Numbered from the stretch's first letter, positions 43,711 to 58,180 are shown. The stretch is DNA of 64,000 nucleotides from Colias croceus (GCF_905220415.1 NC_059549.1:4030001-4094000); one strand, 5' to 3'. Numbers and translations: made by a program. The notes: generated by a model not told the origin, from the sequence alone.

Positions 43711-45727
43711 ACGTCCACTGCTGGACAAAGGCCTCCCTCAGGGTTTTCCACCACGACCAATAAAAAAATATTGATATAAAATATATATATACTTATTCCA
43801 TATCGCTAAATGTATTGTTTAAGCCAGGCGACAAAGAGGCGGGTCTTTAACTTTCCTCTAAACTAAGAAGACAGTTCGTTCATCATTTCTCATTAAAACG
43901 CATATGTTGTGATCTGCCTATGATATATCACATGTGAACAGCCACTTTAAGATTTTAATTATCATGTTTAATTGTGTTCCCAATTGGAAGACCTCGTTTA
44001 TTTTATTGCCTTGTAAACAAAACAGCTGGAACTTGCTTATTGAAATAGAATTTACGTACACAATAGATTCGGAATGTGGAAAAGTAAATTAACTTTCATG
44101 TCAATAATTTATGAGCAAACATGCGATTTTTAAGAATCAAAAAGTTTTTCTAATTTGATGTCATTCTACAAAGCAGATCATAAAAAATACATACAAAATA
44201 TTCACTAAGAAAAACCTTTGCCTATCATTTCTCGAACACAATCTACGATACAATTACGTAAGGTTATAAAGAAAATTTATCGCTACATTTCTAATATACT
44301 TCTATATTTTATTGCGCCAGTATAATAATTCGTCGAACATTTATTAAGTGTGACATTCGAGATATAATTCATAAGCAATCAGACGATTGAAGTATCATGC
44401 AACATTAATTATTATGGCTTATCACAGAATTTGTCGTTCGATTTTCCAGTTGCGGGTAAGTCTTTGAGACTGTAAAATATTAGTAGCGTGATATTATAAA
44501 TATTGTATGTATTAAGATGAATTTGTATGAATATTTTTTTTTTATGAAGGGACCTTAACTCATCACATCGTATTTAAAAGTGTTCGATGAGATTTTTTCT
44601 TGCAACAAGACTTACAACTTTAGTGTCTACTGAGTGTAAAGTAATTAATATTGGAATGTACAATTAGCTAATTAATTCAACAAAAAATCTATTATTCTAT
44701 CATAAGAAATTATAAAAATATTAATCACAATTTTACACGTAGGTACACACAATAAATTTAGCATAAAACATACAAAAAATCGGTATCTCTACAGACCTGG
44801 GTATTAAACAAATTATCGATCCTGCAAATAAATATGCAACATAAACCATGTAAAGCCTATCTCGCGATAATAAATGCCTTATATTTCATTAAGTAACTGC
44901 ACTATAGCCGATACCAGTTCGAGAGCCCATTAGTTCTCGTCGCACTAATAAATTAGTTTGGACATTTGCATGGCTGGAAGCACAAAGAAGTCCATATCGA
45001 TAATTACGAATAGTTACGGGACACGATATCTTGAGATTTATCGATCACCCTCTAACTATAATTTAGATCGGTGCGTGCTTTATTTGAGAAACGTTTGACA
45101 ATTCACGCTTGGTGCGGAACGGTTCCAAATGATATAAAGAGCTAATCGTTATGAATTACAGGATTTATGAATCTAGTTTTTGGTGGGTACTTTCTTCGTT
45201 TACTGCCTAAATAAAGAATAATATATCTAGGTTTAGTTTCCTATTCGTACCTATAGTATTCGTAGTCGTATTCAGAACCTTGCATGATGATTTCATGTTA
45301 TAAAAACAGCTTTTCAATTTCACTTAAATGAATTTATAATGAACTTATAATTTTAAAGATCGTTCACTAAGGATTATAAGAAAACAAATATATATTTTAA
45401 CAATTAATAGGAAATTGGAAAATTCTAAATTAATTCGTTTTTGCATCGGGACTAGACTATACGTTTTTTATTCGAAAACACCATGTATTTTGAATGTTTA
45501 ATCAGCATACGCACAGGCATACAAAGCTAAATGCCATGTCAAGCTTTCAGTGTCAATTTCAAAGGGCTAACATGGATACAAGCTTTTGAATGACGCTCCC
45601 TATTTTCAATTATGTCACCAATGAAATGTCCTCTAATTATTATCTGCTGCTAAAAACGATAGTTCGTTCATTAAATGATTAAACCACGGATCATTAATTA
45701 AAAGTTATAAATACTTTTTCTGCTTCA
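43711..45727. other. AT-rich intergenic, no gene seen
   Basis: The first 50 bp complete the lepidopteran repeat split by the hAT-like insertion. No coding feature is supported in the rest. Confidence 0.5.
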
Positions 45728-45930
45728 TCCATACTAATATTATAAATGCGAAAGTAACTCTGTCTGTCTGTTACTCAATCACGCCTTAACTACTGAACCA
45801 ATTTGCATGAAATTTGGTATAGAGATATTTTGATACCCGAGAAAGGACATAGGATAGGTTTTATCCCGGAAATCCTACGGGAACAGGTTTTTCTTTGAAA
45901 ACGCGGGCGAAGCCGCGGGCGGAAAGCTAG
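45728..45930 (+). mobile_element. Helitron-like element
   Basis: TCCATACTAATATTATAAAT at the start; the hairpin ACGCGGGCGAAGCCGCGGGC, seven bases and CTAG at the end; flanked by A and T. Nearly the same as the next copy about 470 bp away. Confidence 0.7.
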
Positions 45931-46401
45931 TTGATAATAGATTCCAATCGTTCGAAGTACCTAAACCAGTATAAAAATAATTCTATAGCCGCGATTGCAT
46001 AAAATAAAGCATTAAAATTACAGTCGGTCGCCTAAATAAAAGCAAAATGCATTTGCGCGGGAATAATTGAAAAAATGTCTCCTGGTTTGCGTCCCAGACG
46101 ATGTAATAAGATGGGATTACAGAGACGCTGTTATTGCTTCGCTGAGATAATGTATAAGAATATATATCGTGAACACGATTTGTTCTGGTGTTCTTCATGT
46201 GAATGAAGCTTAATAAGAGTTATGGAGGACGTTAAAGATACATCCTTTTTGCGGTTTCAGTGTAAATATAACGTAAGTAAAATTACTAAGTATCTACCTT
46301 GGTTAAATGAATGTCTTTTGTAGTAGATGGTTTGGCTACTGATACTTGTACCATTAAAAACAATAAGAATTACGAATTCAAAGATGTTCTAGATTGTATA
46401 A
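45931..46401. other. Spacer between two Helitron-like copies
   Basis: No gene is supported. A minus-strand open frame at 45983-46198 has no motif. Confidence 0.45.
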
Positions 46402-46604
46402 TCCATACTAATATTATAAATGCGAAAGTAACTCTGTCTGTCTGTTACTCAATCACGCCCAATTTGCATGAAATTTGGTATAGAGATATTTTGATACCCG
46501 AGAAAGGACATAGGATAGGTTTTATCCCGAATAAGGAATATAGGAAATCCTACGGGAACGGGTTTTTATTGAAAACGCGGGCGATGCCGCGGGCGGAAAG
46601 CTAG
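46402..46604 (+). mobile_element. Helitron-like element
   Basis: It has the same ends and body as the preceding copy, with one small internal deletion (the ACTACTGAACC word is missing) and a small insertion (AAGGAATATAGG). A 97-codon frame through it comes from the repeat and is not a gene. Confidence 0.7.
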
Positions 46605-48445
46605 TAAATATAATAACACTTATTGAAAACTACATAATAGTAGATATTATAAAGGATGGTAGATATTACCTATAACTCAGTAGACTCTATATTTTACATT
46701 ACTTGTAATGTATGTTTATAATTAATTCAAATCCCAAGAAAATGTATAGGTACATATCCAAGTTCACATATTGGCTATCACACCTAATTGACAACAAAAC
46801 AGCTGTCGAAACGTCGCTAATCTTGTAAGCATGTCTCGTACTTCACTGATAAATGGTTAATTAAGGGCAGACGGCTCACAGCAATTATTTACAATTAAAA
46901 CTAATTTCACAGAGCACCACAATTTGAAACAATAAACATATATTCCGAAGATAAAATTATACGCATCTTGAATATCAATGCTTGCGTTTATTGGTATTAT
47001 TCTTGTCATTTGCAACAATTACTTGAGTTGCCTTAACGAACCAATTATTCTCGCTTGTTCCTAGTTTATTGGCAGTTTGTTTATCTTACATCTGATCTGT
47101 GCATCTCAGCGGGTAATGAAATGTTATAAATCATAGTTAAAAGGACAATACGCCGACAATTATGTTGAATGAAACTTGATTCCGCCATGATTGTGTAAAT
47201 TGCGCTGTTTTTATGGTCAAATGGATTGAGATGTTGTGTGCTATTTTTAGAAGAAATGTTTCATGTATATTTATGCCCACGAGCGAAGCCATTATACATT
47301 TAAAGTTTGTAAAGACATCAGATTTTTCTATAATATACCTACATGTACCTATCCCTTTACGTAGCTGCCTACGTTTAGAACTGTATTATACAAGATGAGG
47401 TCACATTCATTCCTTCATTCATTCATTCATAATTCTATAAAGTAGTATAGTATCGTCTCTATATTAAACCTATAAAATAAAATTGTTTCATTATAATATT
47501 ATCATCTTTACTAATCATTGAATCAACGAGCATAATATAGTTGAGACGAGAGATTAATAATTTCTGCTACTATGTTGTTGTTATTATTAATTAATACATA
47601 GTTCATTGATCTCATATCCAGAATACATTCCAAAATACATACCATACTTCCTTGACCCACGTGGTGACTGCCGAAGGCCGTATGAAAACATTGCCGTGGG
47701 AATGCCTAATGCCGATGTTATGCTATAATCTGCATTATGATAAACCAAGAGAAGCTAATTTTAATTTATTGTTGGTTATTATTTTCAGTTTAGTCTATGT
47801 ACAATTAATTGGTTCTGGATTAAACATGGTTTAAACTAAGTATTTTATTAATTTCTTCTAGAAGATTTTTGCCTTAATTATAGAGTAAATTCTTGTATTT
47901 TCTAGTTCACATTTCATTCACAATGTGTAAATCACTAAGCTTTAATTCGTTTTATTACCACCAGCAGCTGATAATATGAATTAGGTACATCTGTTTCACT
48001 AGTCGATATTTCTTTAACGAGTACAAATTAGTGATCAACCTCATGGACTGTTACTAGATCGACTACTTCGAATCATCTTAGCGCTACCATGGCGTAATCA
48101 AGATTATTATAAGACAATGTTTGCTCTAAAAACTATTCAATACTAATTTAATTACATTTCATCTCTATAAAAAGTCATCATTCGTAAATAAATCGATATA
48201 TTCCATTCATCTTCTTTGATTAAAAATAAAACTCGAAATCCTTATTTAAATAACCATACATTTTGATACACAGTTTCCGCTCTTATTTAATTAGCATAAA
48301 ACATATAAAAAGCTGTTAGAACAATAAACATCGCGAGTCCCACTTACGTAAAAGTGGCTACAAGTTGTCAAACAAGAAACTCAATTCTAAATTGACATAT
48401 TATGCAGAAACATTTCACATGCTAATGTCCAAAATGATAAGCTTA
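46605..48445. other. AT-rich intergenic, no gene seen
   Basis: It contains a short ATTC microsatellite near 47405-47432. Open frames here are short and unrecognised. Confidence 0.5.
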
Positions 48446-48725
48446 GGGCGGCCGTACACGGACCGCTTCAAGCAGTTGAGACCACAGAACTATCTGTGGT
48501 TGAGACCGACCGACGGCTTGAAGGCTGAAGCCGCGACCGCGCGGTGAACTACCTATATAGTCATTCATTCACTGTCGTACACATCGCTCGAGCAGTCGCG
48601 ACCGCTTCAAGCCGTCAACTGCGCGGTTAGTAGCGACAGCTCGAGCATTCAACGACCGATCGCTCGAGCAGTCCGTGTACGTTGCTCAGCCGTTAACTGC
48701 TTGAGCAGTCCGTGTACGGCCGGGC
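48446..48725. mobile_element. GC-rich PIF/Harbinger-like MITE
   Basis: Inverted ends GGGCGGCCGTACACGGAC and GCCCGGCCGTACACGGAC (as reverse complement) are flanked by TTA on both sides, the Harbinger target. Inside are repeated CTCGAGCAGTC and CTTCAAGC words on both strands. No ORF. Its base composition differs sharply from the flanks. Confidence 0.8.
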
Positions 48726-51700
48726 TTATTCTGTATTAATTAATGAAATGAATGTAGAAGGTGGCGCCGCATATTTTAGTGATAACATAAACGGTAGAAT
48801 AATTGAATGATTTGAACTTATATAGCCTACTTTGGTTGGTTCTTATCGTTGGTATTTATAATGTGATTTCACGAAATCAATAAGACCGTAATGGAATTTT
48901 TATAATATTTCTTTTAACTGAAGATTTGGTATACATTTTAAAACTGTTATCATCTTAATATTATCCAAGCTATTCAAGAAGTTGATTTTAAATTGATTAG
49001 CGATTTTTCACAAATAAGTCAGGTTATTAATTCTTAGAAATACTAGCCGAATTACAGGTAGGTTTTTATTAGAAGGGTTTTTTAAATGTGTCCGAGTAAT
49101 AATATCCCTACATACACAGGCATAATTTTCTCTATTGATCTATTAGAAATAATAATATTGTTCAGACATAATACTGACACAAATATTAAGTGTGTCAGTC
49201 ATCATTTCTATTTTTATCACCACGAATGTGAGAATGACAATGTTCTCAGCATGATGTAATTGCTGTCAAATGATGCTGACCCAATTCAGTTCTAAATATG
49301 TTTGCTCTATAAAATAAATTTCGCTGATAAGTTGACCATATTTCAAACATTATATTACTCAAAGCTCGGATTTTGTGACATAATTTTATCTTCTTTTTTG
49401 AAATTGTGAACAGCACTTGATTCCCTGAGTTCTAGTTTACAGTTTTTATGATAATGTGTTAATATGATTAAATTTTAAAAAATTAAATAAAATTCGTTTT
49501 ATCTTTATAGGATTTATTAGAGGCATAAAGATATTGGAATCCTAAACTTTCTTGTTTTAAACTGGTCCCACTATTTTATAGATGTATTTGCATGTTTATG
49601 TTTACTTTTTATGAGCAATTGATTGTCAATGGATGAATGCATATTTTAGAAAATAGAAAGTGCTAAAACTATACTTATTTCCAAATTATCTTCAAACTTT
49701 TCTTAGTAATGTGTTATGTGCATTGCGTGGATCCAAAGGTATCAATGTCTTATTTTATTGTTTTAAGAACTTACTAACGTCTGGCCTTCCCTCTTCCGTC
49801 CCTAGTGGCTTATTATAACACATATGTGAAAACTGATTCATTCATTGCATCGGTCAACTGTTTTAATTACAGTGCACGCGTCCCAACCTACAATTACGAA
49901 CCAAGAAAGTCATGAAAGTACGCTCCACGTTGCTTCAGCACTGCTATTAAAGGGCTATTGTTTACAATGTGTAAGACGGATGACGTTTGGCAAAGAAAAC
50001 AATTTAATGGAATATTCTGCGGTGGTCGACAAGTCACTTAAGCGTAACCCAATACCGAGAGCGATGGGCTCTGTTTGCACTGTAACAAAATACGGTGGAC
50101 AGAAGCTTCATAATGCTTTGTCCCAGATATTTGTGTTCTCTTAAACTAAAGCGGTCTGTAATTTTAGTATTTGGTTTAGCGTTTATTTCGTTTGCTCGGT
50201 ATCGCTTTACATTTAGTTCTGACGGCATACTTTGCAAGTTGTTTCGGCTAGTTTTAAGGTTCTGGATGATGAATAAATAAAAGTTTGTTAGCGCTGTTTT
50301 GTTGTAATAAACGATATGATGTTGGGTTTGTGTTGTGGTATAATAATATTATTATATCTATACTTTGATGTTTATGTATAGTTTTGTGTAGGCTGTAGAA
50401 GTTTGTTGTTTTACACATTTTATACAACGAGCTTTACGATTGCCTTATAAGAAATAAAACAAGTTTTGAATTTGATGCAATCTATGATATAATTGATATT
50501 GTTTTAATATATTGGTAACGTTGGCTTGTGGGAAACCTACTTATATTATAAATATTAAAGAATTTCGTAAATTCTGCAATTGAATGAAAAAAGTATTATT
50601 AAAAGGGGTCCACAATATTTTTTTTAAATCCAATGTTGATAATAACATTCAAATTCAAATTAAATTCAAACATATTTTATTTTATAATTACATTTTGCCC
50701 CCAATAATATAAAATTCCCAGCGAATTAAATTACATTCTAATGTTTCTAAATCAAATTTGAACTGTTATCAAATAAGCGGCCACGCGTCGCACCATAATG
50801 ATAAGCAACCACATAAATTTCATCTATTAGATCTAACTAATCTCCATACTTGCTTATCTGTGGCATAAATTAAATCAAAAATAAGCTGTCTCGAGGGCCA
50901 CGGAATTATTCTGTGTTCGGATTATTCTTTTATCGTAACCCCAAAGGGTCAGATGGTTATTGAATTATCATTTGAATATGATATATGGTGCGATAGTGAA
51001 AACCGGGGTGTGGACAATTGCTATGAAATTTTGAGGGCTCGGTTGATTGCGTATGAATTATTGTGTTGTTTGGCTTATACAACGGCAACGGTCTGCACTA
51101 ATGGCTTAGCCCCGCGCTGTTAATACAAGGCGCATTTTATGGATTTTATTAAGCTTAATGTGAAATTTGTGTTTAATTCACTTTGATTTATGGACGAACA
51201 TCTGAATGAGTAAACAGTTTTATCAAAACAGTGGGCTAGTATATAAATAAAATTAATGTTTAACTGGCATGATTTCATTCTTAAATTTCCTTTGTATTTT
51301 TCGCCGATTTAAACATAACGATAAATACTTTAAAACTTACAAAATTGTTAAACCATATCAAACTCATGTTACAAATAGACAGCTATAATAAAAGCCCAAT
51401 GTTCCTAAGGCAATAAAAACTTGGAATTATATTCCAAGACCAAAATTACTTAACAGAAATTTCGTACAAGAGTTGTGAACGCCGTAAAACTAAGCCCATT
51501 ATAAGATTTATTAAGAGTGTAAATTCGGGTTTGAGAAACAGTCATCAGTTGGTAAGTAATTTGTCTCGAAATAGCTCAATGCGGTAGGGACACACAGCTG
51601 CGAAGTTTCCGAGGGATGTCTTCTAACAATTAAAATATCTGCCTAATGGACTAACGGGAATTCGAACTATGTTGATGAACATATCGCCGCTCGCTTTATT

Positions 51701-53717
51701 CTTTGAGAATTTCCGATTTTGTACACCAATTGGTAATTACATCGTTGCATCTGTCACCGTCTTTTTGCTGGTATCTACTGTTTGTCTTCCGCAACAGATT
51801 TATAGAATGACTAATGAATGCAAAAAAGAATCGTGTATTATTTTAATATGTATTTATAAATGACATATCAAGTTGTCTGCCTCCTATGGGTTCCAAATAC
51901 TGAACTGATTATAGTAAAATTTTGTACACTGTGTGCAGTTTTGTTCAACTTGAAAGATAAGATAGTATATCTTAATTAGGTACTATGAATTAAAAGACCC
52001 AACTGGAGCAGGGCGAGAAGGTAGTTGAAATTTATGACCAAGTTGGTTGTTCGTACGTAGATACTTAGGTATATGGCAACCTTTCAGTGACAGAGAATTT
52101 ATTCTCACGATAGTGCGATCTTGTACATTAAAAGCTAGCAAATTACGACATTGAATGTGGTTGTTTATGAATAGCGGTCAGTTTAAGATGAAGATTGCTA
52201 ACAAGATGTTTTAGAAATGTCGATGCCTTGCTTAACATTTTTGTACTATTTTCACACATAATTTCTCTTCAAGAGGAAATCAAAAGTGATAGCATTTAAA
52301 ACGTAATTCATAACTAAGGGAGATCATAGTGACCGCTTCCACAACATTTATATGTATTTATTATACATATTATAAAAATTTATCGTGTTCATTCATTTAT
52401 ACTAAAATCGAATCCGGAAATACTTGAACGAAACGAGAAATTTAATAGAACAAAGATGAAAAAATAAATTAATCATTTACCACGCCAAGACGAAAAACAA
52501 ACCTGCAAATCAGACAATGACGAATGTAAACCTAACATAGCGCGCGCGACGTATACAAACGTCGTCACAGATTTTAACGTAAGCAGAAATCTCTTAATTT
52601 ACGCCCCAAAGGGATTTACTAAAGCCAAACAGTGTTCGCTAATTATAACAGCACATACGCCAGCGTCCCACGGAGATTTCAACTTAGCGACGCTTTTGTT
52701 TCAACTGTAGTCTACGAAATATCGTACTGAACATTTTTATCCCGCGGTCTCGTTGAGTGCTCTGTTTGTTATAGAATAAAATTATTTGGGTATTTACGTG
52801 GCTGTGTTTGACTGTTTTGTTTGAGGATATGGGTCTTTAAACATACGTTTTGTTAAAGGTTTTAAAATAAACTTAATGTAGCGTCATCGTCAATTATTAG
52901 ACAGACAGAAATTCAATTAACAACTTTAATAAGTATTTGAAAAAACACAGACATGAGGAAAGAAAATTAAATATATAGAAACCTCACTGAAAGCTTAAAT
53001 ATGGCAAATGAATACTCCTAAAATGATATTTGTTCTTTTCCACCAAATCCAAACATAATTGACAAAAAAAATGCTTCACCTTTGCTATAAAGCCATATAG
53101 CTGTACGATAAAATCAGCCACATTGTCAACATTAACGCTATTTCAACCCTTTGTCTCCTCAAAAACTCCATAAGCACCTATCAGTGTAAAACCATCATAA
53201 CGTTTGAAATATCCTGCCATTAGAAAACCAAACTTTACACACGGGAATAGAGTATAATTTAGCTTGTCTATTGTTCTTTTATAGGGCTAGTTAATCTGTC
53301 AGCTGATCCTCTGAAAATCGTTTGAAAGCCGTGTCCCCTCCTTGTTATTGTTTATTTAGGATGACGATTCGCGGTGAAATCCGGTTTCTGAGGCGTGGAC
53401 TAATGCGATTGTCTGTCCGTTGAGTGCTCCGGACCACGTGGCTGTAAACAAAAGATAGAATATTAAAACACAATTGCGAAACAACCCAATTGTAGGAGGA
53501 AAGCAATTTTCCCGAAATTAAACATATTTGGACACAAATGAGCATTTAACGTTTAAATTACTTTTGGACAGTGACAAATGCCCACAATGCTTTGCAGTTT
53601 CTATAACGCTAAATAGAAATATTAAGTGGTAATTATACATTTATCGATAAATTTTGAATAGGAAATTGTAAATAATTACGAATTTAAGCAATGAACAAAC
53701 TCTTCTTCGGCCATAGG
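48726..53717. other. AT-rich intergenic, no gene seen
   Basis: No exon or mobile element could be supported. A TTTGAA-type stretch near 50645-50685 could be a LINE tail. Open frames at 49845-50280 and 51669-51863 show no motif. Confidence 0.45.
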
Positions 53718-54117
53718 CACAGAATACATAATAGTAGCTAAACGCTACAGAACGGACACTCTCCGCCTCCCGCCAAAATTAAACACTTACCTCACCCCGC
53801 ACGATCAGACATGTTATGGTACCCATTTCCCCGCAAGGACGATACCAACGCCGTCTTTAGACGAAACGCAACGAAGATTGACAACATTAATCAAATTGAC
53901 TTAAAGCAATTTTATTATTTTGGATTTGTGATTATCGTTTTTCGTAGAAAATGGTTAGATATTGTGCTGTTTACGGATGTATTTCATCAGAAAAACGCGA
54001 ATTTTTTTTTACGCTAGTCACAAATGTGCCAACCATAAAGAGTTTACACACACATTTGCAGTCTCTACAGTGTGACTGTCAAAACTATAATTTTGTATGG
54101 AGTGTCCGGGGTGTGCC
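53718..54117 (+). mobile_element. 400-bp element, copy 2
   Basis: It runs from CACAGAATAC (GGCACA when the two bases outside are counted) to GTGTGCC, flanked by ATA-type words. It is the inverted partner of the copy at 40.7 kb, with 398 of 400 positions the same by eye. A donor-like GGTAAGTATT follows just outside, but nothing shows it is used. Confidence 0.7.
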
Positions 54118-56541
54118 ATAGGTAAGTATTACTTATGACGTTATAATCACGTATAAAATTACAAAATAAAGTTTAAGATGTCAGGAGCTTTTTATTGTAA
54201 ATCAAAACCTAACTCAGATGACAATACTCCATTACAACATGAATCAAAACATATATCCACATTATACATAAAACGAAACCGGGAATTTCAAAGCCTCCAT
54301 TGTGTCCTCATTTAATAAAAAGCTTACTTCTTAATTTAGCGACGTGTTTAATCTGCGATCGTCCCAAAGGGATGCTTATTGAGATATAATCGTGATAAGC
54401 GTATGTAGATGAGGGTTGATTGGGGCTGTCCACTCAAAATGGCTCGATTTGTACGCTCGAAAAAACACCGCTGCTCAATTATATCAACGTTCAGTCAGCT
54501 GTGTTTATAATTAGCATTGGTATCGTAGTTTAATTCGTGCAACTACTTTTTTGGCTTCAACTATTGCGCATCGATACTCAATTTTTGTGTACGTTTCCGT
54601 AGTGTATTTTTAACGGTATATATTAAAGTATGGTATGAAGAGTTTATCGAACTTCATCGTTATGTTGCATGGCATTAAAAATATCAAGTGCATCAAATAC
54701 CAAATAAAAACATGTTTGAAAACAAAAAAGAACAGGCTTTTATTGAGAAAATTTATAATAAAGACACTTTGCTCCAAAAGTTTACATCCAACAAATCATT
54801 TACTTTTACCAAATATTAGAAAAGTCATAATGACATCTCATTACTAGAAAATACGAAGTTACCGTAGGCGTGCACCGTTTCTCTCCTACAGTAGGAAGCC
54901 ATTAATTTAAATTATAACTTGAAATTAATGTCTTCGGGATAATTATATTTGACCTTCTGTAGGTGTTAATTTTCAAAGGTCGAAGTTATAAACATAACTA
55001 CTTAAAGAATATTAACAGTCTATGTAATAATTTATGATTTTGAAAAATTTAAACTTTAGACAGGAACACGCCAGGTGTGAAATTAACTGGTTATATTTAT
55101 AATTTTCTGTATGATGTTGACATGCAATGTAACTAGGTAGGAGATATATTTTTTGGAAATTGTTGTAATGGTCAGTTACTATGATGAAGTAAAAGTAGGA
55201 GCAATGGTGGCTCAATGATAAGGACCTCGGTATGAAATCTGAAGATGATAAATAAAGATTTCAATAATTTACAACATCATACCACATCGAACTATTTAAT
55301 TACAGAACATTCACAAAATAAGTTTAAGCGAAACTGAACCGCAAACAGCCGACAAAGATTCACTCGCTATAGTGTCGCAATCACAAAGTTCCTTTTGTCG
55401 GCGATGTTCGGTACCAAATGCACTAATTAGTGTCGGGGCGACTTATTTGCCGAGTGCAATAGAAAGTTTCCCGGTCGGTCTACGTGACCCGTCGCAGGGG
55501 CAGTGTTAAATTATTCTCTCACCTTAATTATAGTGGCTGAGATGGGATTTGTTCTGGAACTTTTCATAATAAAAATGCCTGTGTTAGTTCTTGTTGGATT
55601 ACGTGGCACGTCAGATAATTTCTTTATTCACCAACTCGATGTAACCATCATTTTCATTTATAGTAGGTATTTGTTGTTCGATTCATTTGATACTCAATAA
55701 ATTTTATTTAATTATTCATTACATTGGGACTTTTTTAATATTTCTACATTTAAGTTTCATGCATATTATTTTTAGCATTTATAAACAACAACAATAAGAA
55801 CCTTGAAATGTCCTTCGATATAAAATAATTAGGTACTAAATAATAATTGGCCACTTTGATGTTGGCAAGGCGAATTGTCTGTTTAGTGTTTACACAACAA
55901 AAATATTAAAAACATCAACAAATTAAAACCAATCATACTCAATCCCAATTGAAAACATTAATAAAATGAAATTAACACAAATCAATAAAATGGAAGAATC
56001 TGTTAATACATAATGACTTAGAAAGCCGATCGAAGTTAGAAGCCTAGTATATTATTGACTGAGGTCTATAATTATGTACTCTTGGCAAAGAAATTTTTAT
56101 TAGCAACCGTAAAGATTATAGGCAAGAATTTAGGTTACCGTTTAGAATGCAATGCCTAATTAGAGGTTGTCGTACACACGTGGCCTAGATAATAAATACT
56201 AGGCTAAACAGGAAATCGTAGTTTCAACTAACTACGTATTTATCGTACTAACTACGTAATATAAATTATTATTTTATTACACATGTGTTTATGTAAACAC
56301 ACACACACCCACACACAAACATACATGCATGCAATATTTTTTGTTTAAATTGTAAAATTAGTTAATTTGAAAAAGGCAACCAATCTACTTAAATTGTGAG
56401 GGGATTCTAAAGCCTGTAACACAGTTTTGAACTAAAACAGGCTTTAATTTAATTTCCCCAAATTTTAATTGTATTATTTTAGAACTCTTTCAATAAAGAT
56501 TTTTTCTATTTATATTTAAATTTTCTATTTATATTTTATTA
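54118..56541. other. AT-rich intergenic, no gene seen
   Basis: Only short, motif-free open frames and an imperfect CA-rich run near 56290-56335 are present. Confidence 0.5.
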
Positions 56542-56690
56542 CTAGCTGTGCCCGCGACTTCGTCCGCGTGGAATAGTGACTGCTTAGTATTTACTAATTA
56601 ACTTAATTATTGAGTAAACACGTACTACCATAAATAATTAAAAGAACTGATATTAAAATTTATTACCGGACTGAGCTAAAAAATGAAAAA
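56542..56690 (-). mobile_element. Helitron-like 3' end fragment
   Basis: CTAG and a GC hairpin (CCCGCGACTTCGTCCGCG) begin a stretch closely similar to the fragment at 3639. The matching 5' end may be the segment ending at 58797, with other repeats in between. Confidence 0.5.
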
Positions 56691-56940
56691 AATAAATGAC
56701 TAATTAATTTTCTACGTATTTCTTTTAAATTATGTCATATTATTTTTAAGCACCATGGGGGAGGCGAGCAAATTTCTTCCTTCCTTGTATGGATGTTATT
56801 AACAATGTATCATGCAGCAACTGATCAGCTTACTCGATACTCAGTTTTTATCAAATCCAGCACCAAATCCAAATCAGATCTTTCCTGTCTCACGCCTGTG
56901 GTAACTAAACCGTTTAGACCGTGCAATAAAAATTAAATAA

Positions 56941-57213
56941 AAAAAAACCCAACGCAACGAAGAAAAGTGCTTAGAAAAAGGAATAAATAATTTCACAAAC
57001 TTCCCGACGATCTTTAAAAATAAATACCATTTTAAATAATATTTATAAAAAAAAACAAAGTCATCGGGGCTGCCATGCCAACATTATCATAATAATTAAT
57101 ATATCATATACCTCTATATATATTTTTTTTTATAATGGTACATAATTTTTAAGATCGTCGGGAAGTTTGTAAAATAATTTATTCCTTTATCTTCGTTGCT
57201 TTGGGATTTTTTT
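56941..57213. mobile_element. Foldback element (inverted arms of about 80-90 bp)
   Basis: The left arm (56941-57033) and right arm (57134-57213) are inverted copies sharing ACAAACTTCCCGACGATCTT, GGAATAAAT and GCAACGAAGA, with roughly 80 % agreement. The centre is AT-rich and non-coding. Confidence 0.75.
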
Positions 57214-57560
57214 TAAATTTTTAAATTTTTAAACTTCGGTTTCTTATTTTCATGTAATATTTTCAAATGAGCGAGACTGAACTATCAAAATATATACCTC
57301 CATATTACATTCCTACATAATATTGATATCTATAAGTTTGTTGCTCCTTGACATCTTTTACGTTGGGCCGTAACCGTGCAAAAATTGTAATGGACCATAC
57401 AGTGGCAAAAGAATTGGTATATTTAGGAAAAAAAAAATTCCAAGGGCCAGGCCTATATGGCTTTGAGTAGAGTTCAAAATTTCCAGGGTGTGGCTATCCT
57501 CTCGCTCCCATATCTCCTCTTCTTTCACAGACTTTCAACCCTTCCCTTTCCACCCCTAGT

Positions 57561-58090
57561 AAATGGCAGAACCGATTTTGATGTAAACCATACCTATTTG
57601 TACCTATATGTACATTGTACACGTCATATCCTGTCGTTTGATGCTCCATTTGGTTTATTTATACCCACTGTCGCCCCTAAAGTGCCCTAAATGTAATAAA
57701 CGGATGAACCGATTTCGATAAAATATGACTAATTGTAATTCACACTTTGCCCTTTCATATGCCCCGCTTGAGTATATTATTTGACCACATTCGATTATTG
57801 TTCATTCCCACTTTTACCCATATATAGGTATAATAAATGGATGAACCGATTTTCATTAAATATGTCTAATTATACTTTACACGTCATGCCCTTTCATTTG
57901 ATATGTCACTTGAGTATATTTGACAAAATTCATTTTTTTATTACCACTTTTATACCTATATCAAATAAATGGATGAACCGATTTTGATAAAATTTGACTT
58001 ATTGTTACTGATAGGTCATTCACTTTCATTTCACTTTTACCCCTATATACCTAGATATAATAAATGGATGAACCGATTTTGATACACTTT
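57561..58090. repeat. Tandem repeat with units of about 135 bp
   Basis: Five occurrences of AAATGGATGAACCGATTTTG-like wording start at 57561, 57697, 57835, 57967 and 58062, with similar sequence between them (ACTTTTACCCATATA, CTTTCATTTGATATG). Helitron-like bodies often contain such 'ACCGATTT' words. Confidence 0.75.
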
Positions 58091-58180
58091 ATCTAAGAAC
58101 CAGCGTCGGAAAATTTGCTGCCTAACAAAAAAAACCGCATCTAATTCGGATTACCTGTTAGCGAGCTACGGTGGCACAAA

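Noticed and set aside
46311..46604. 97-codon plus-strand ORF
   Set aside because: Most of it is the Helitron-like element at 46402-46604.
57781..57987. 68-codon ORF with repeated KWMNRF
   Set aside because: It arises from the 135-bp tandem repeat (AAATGGATGAACCGATTTT units).
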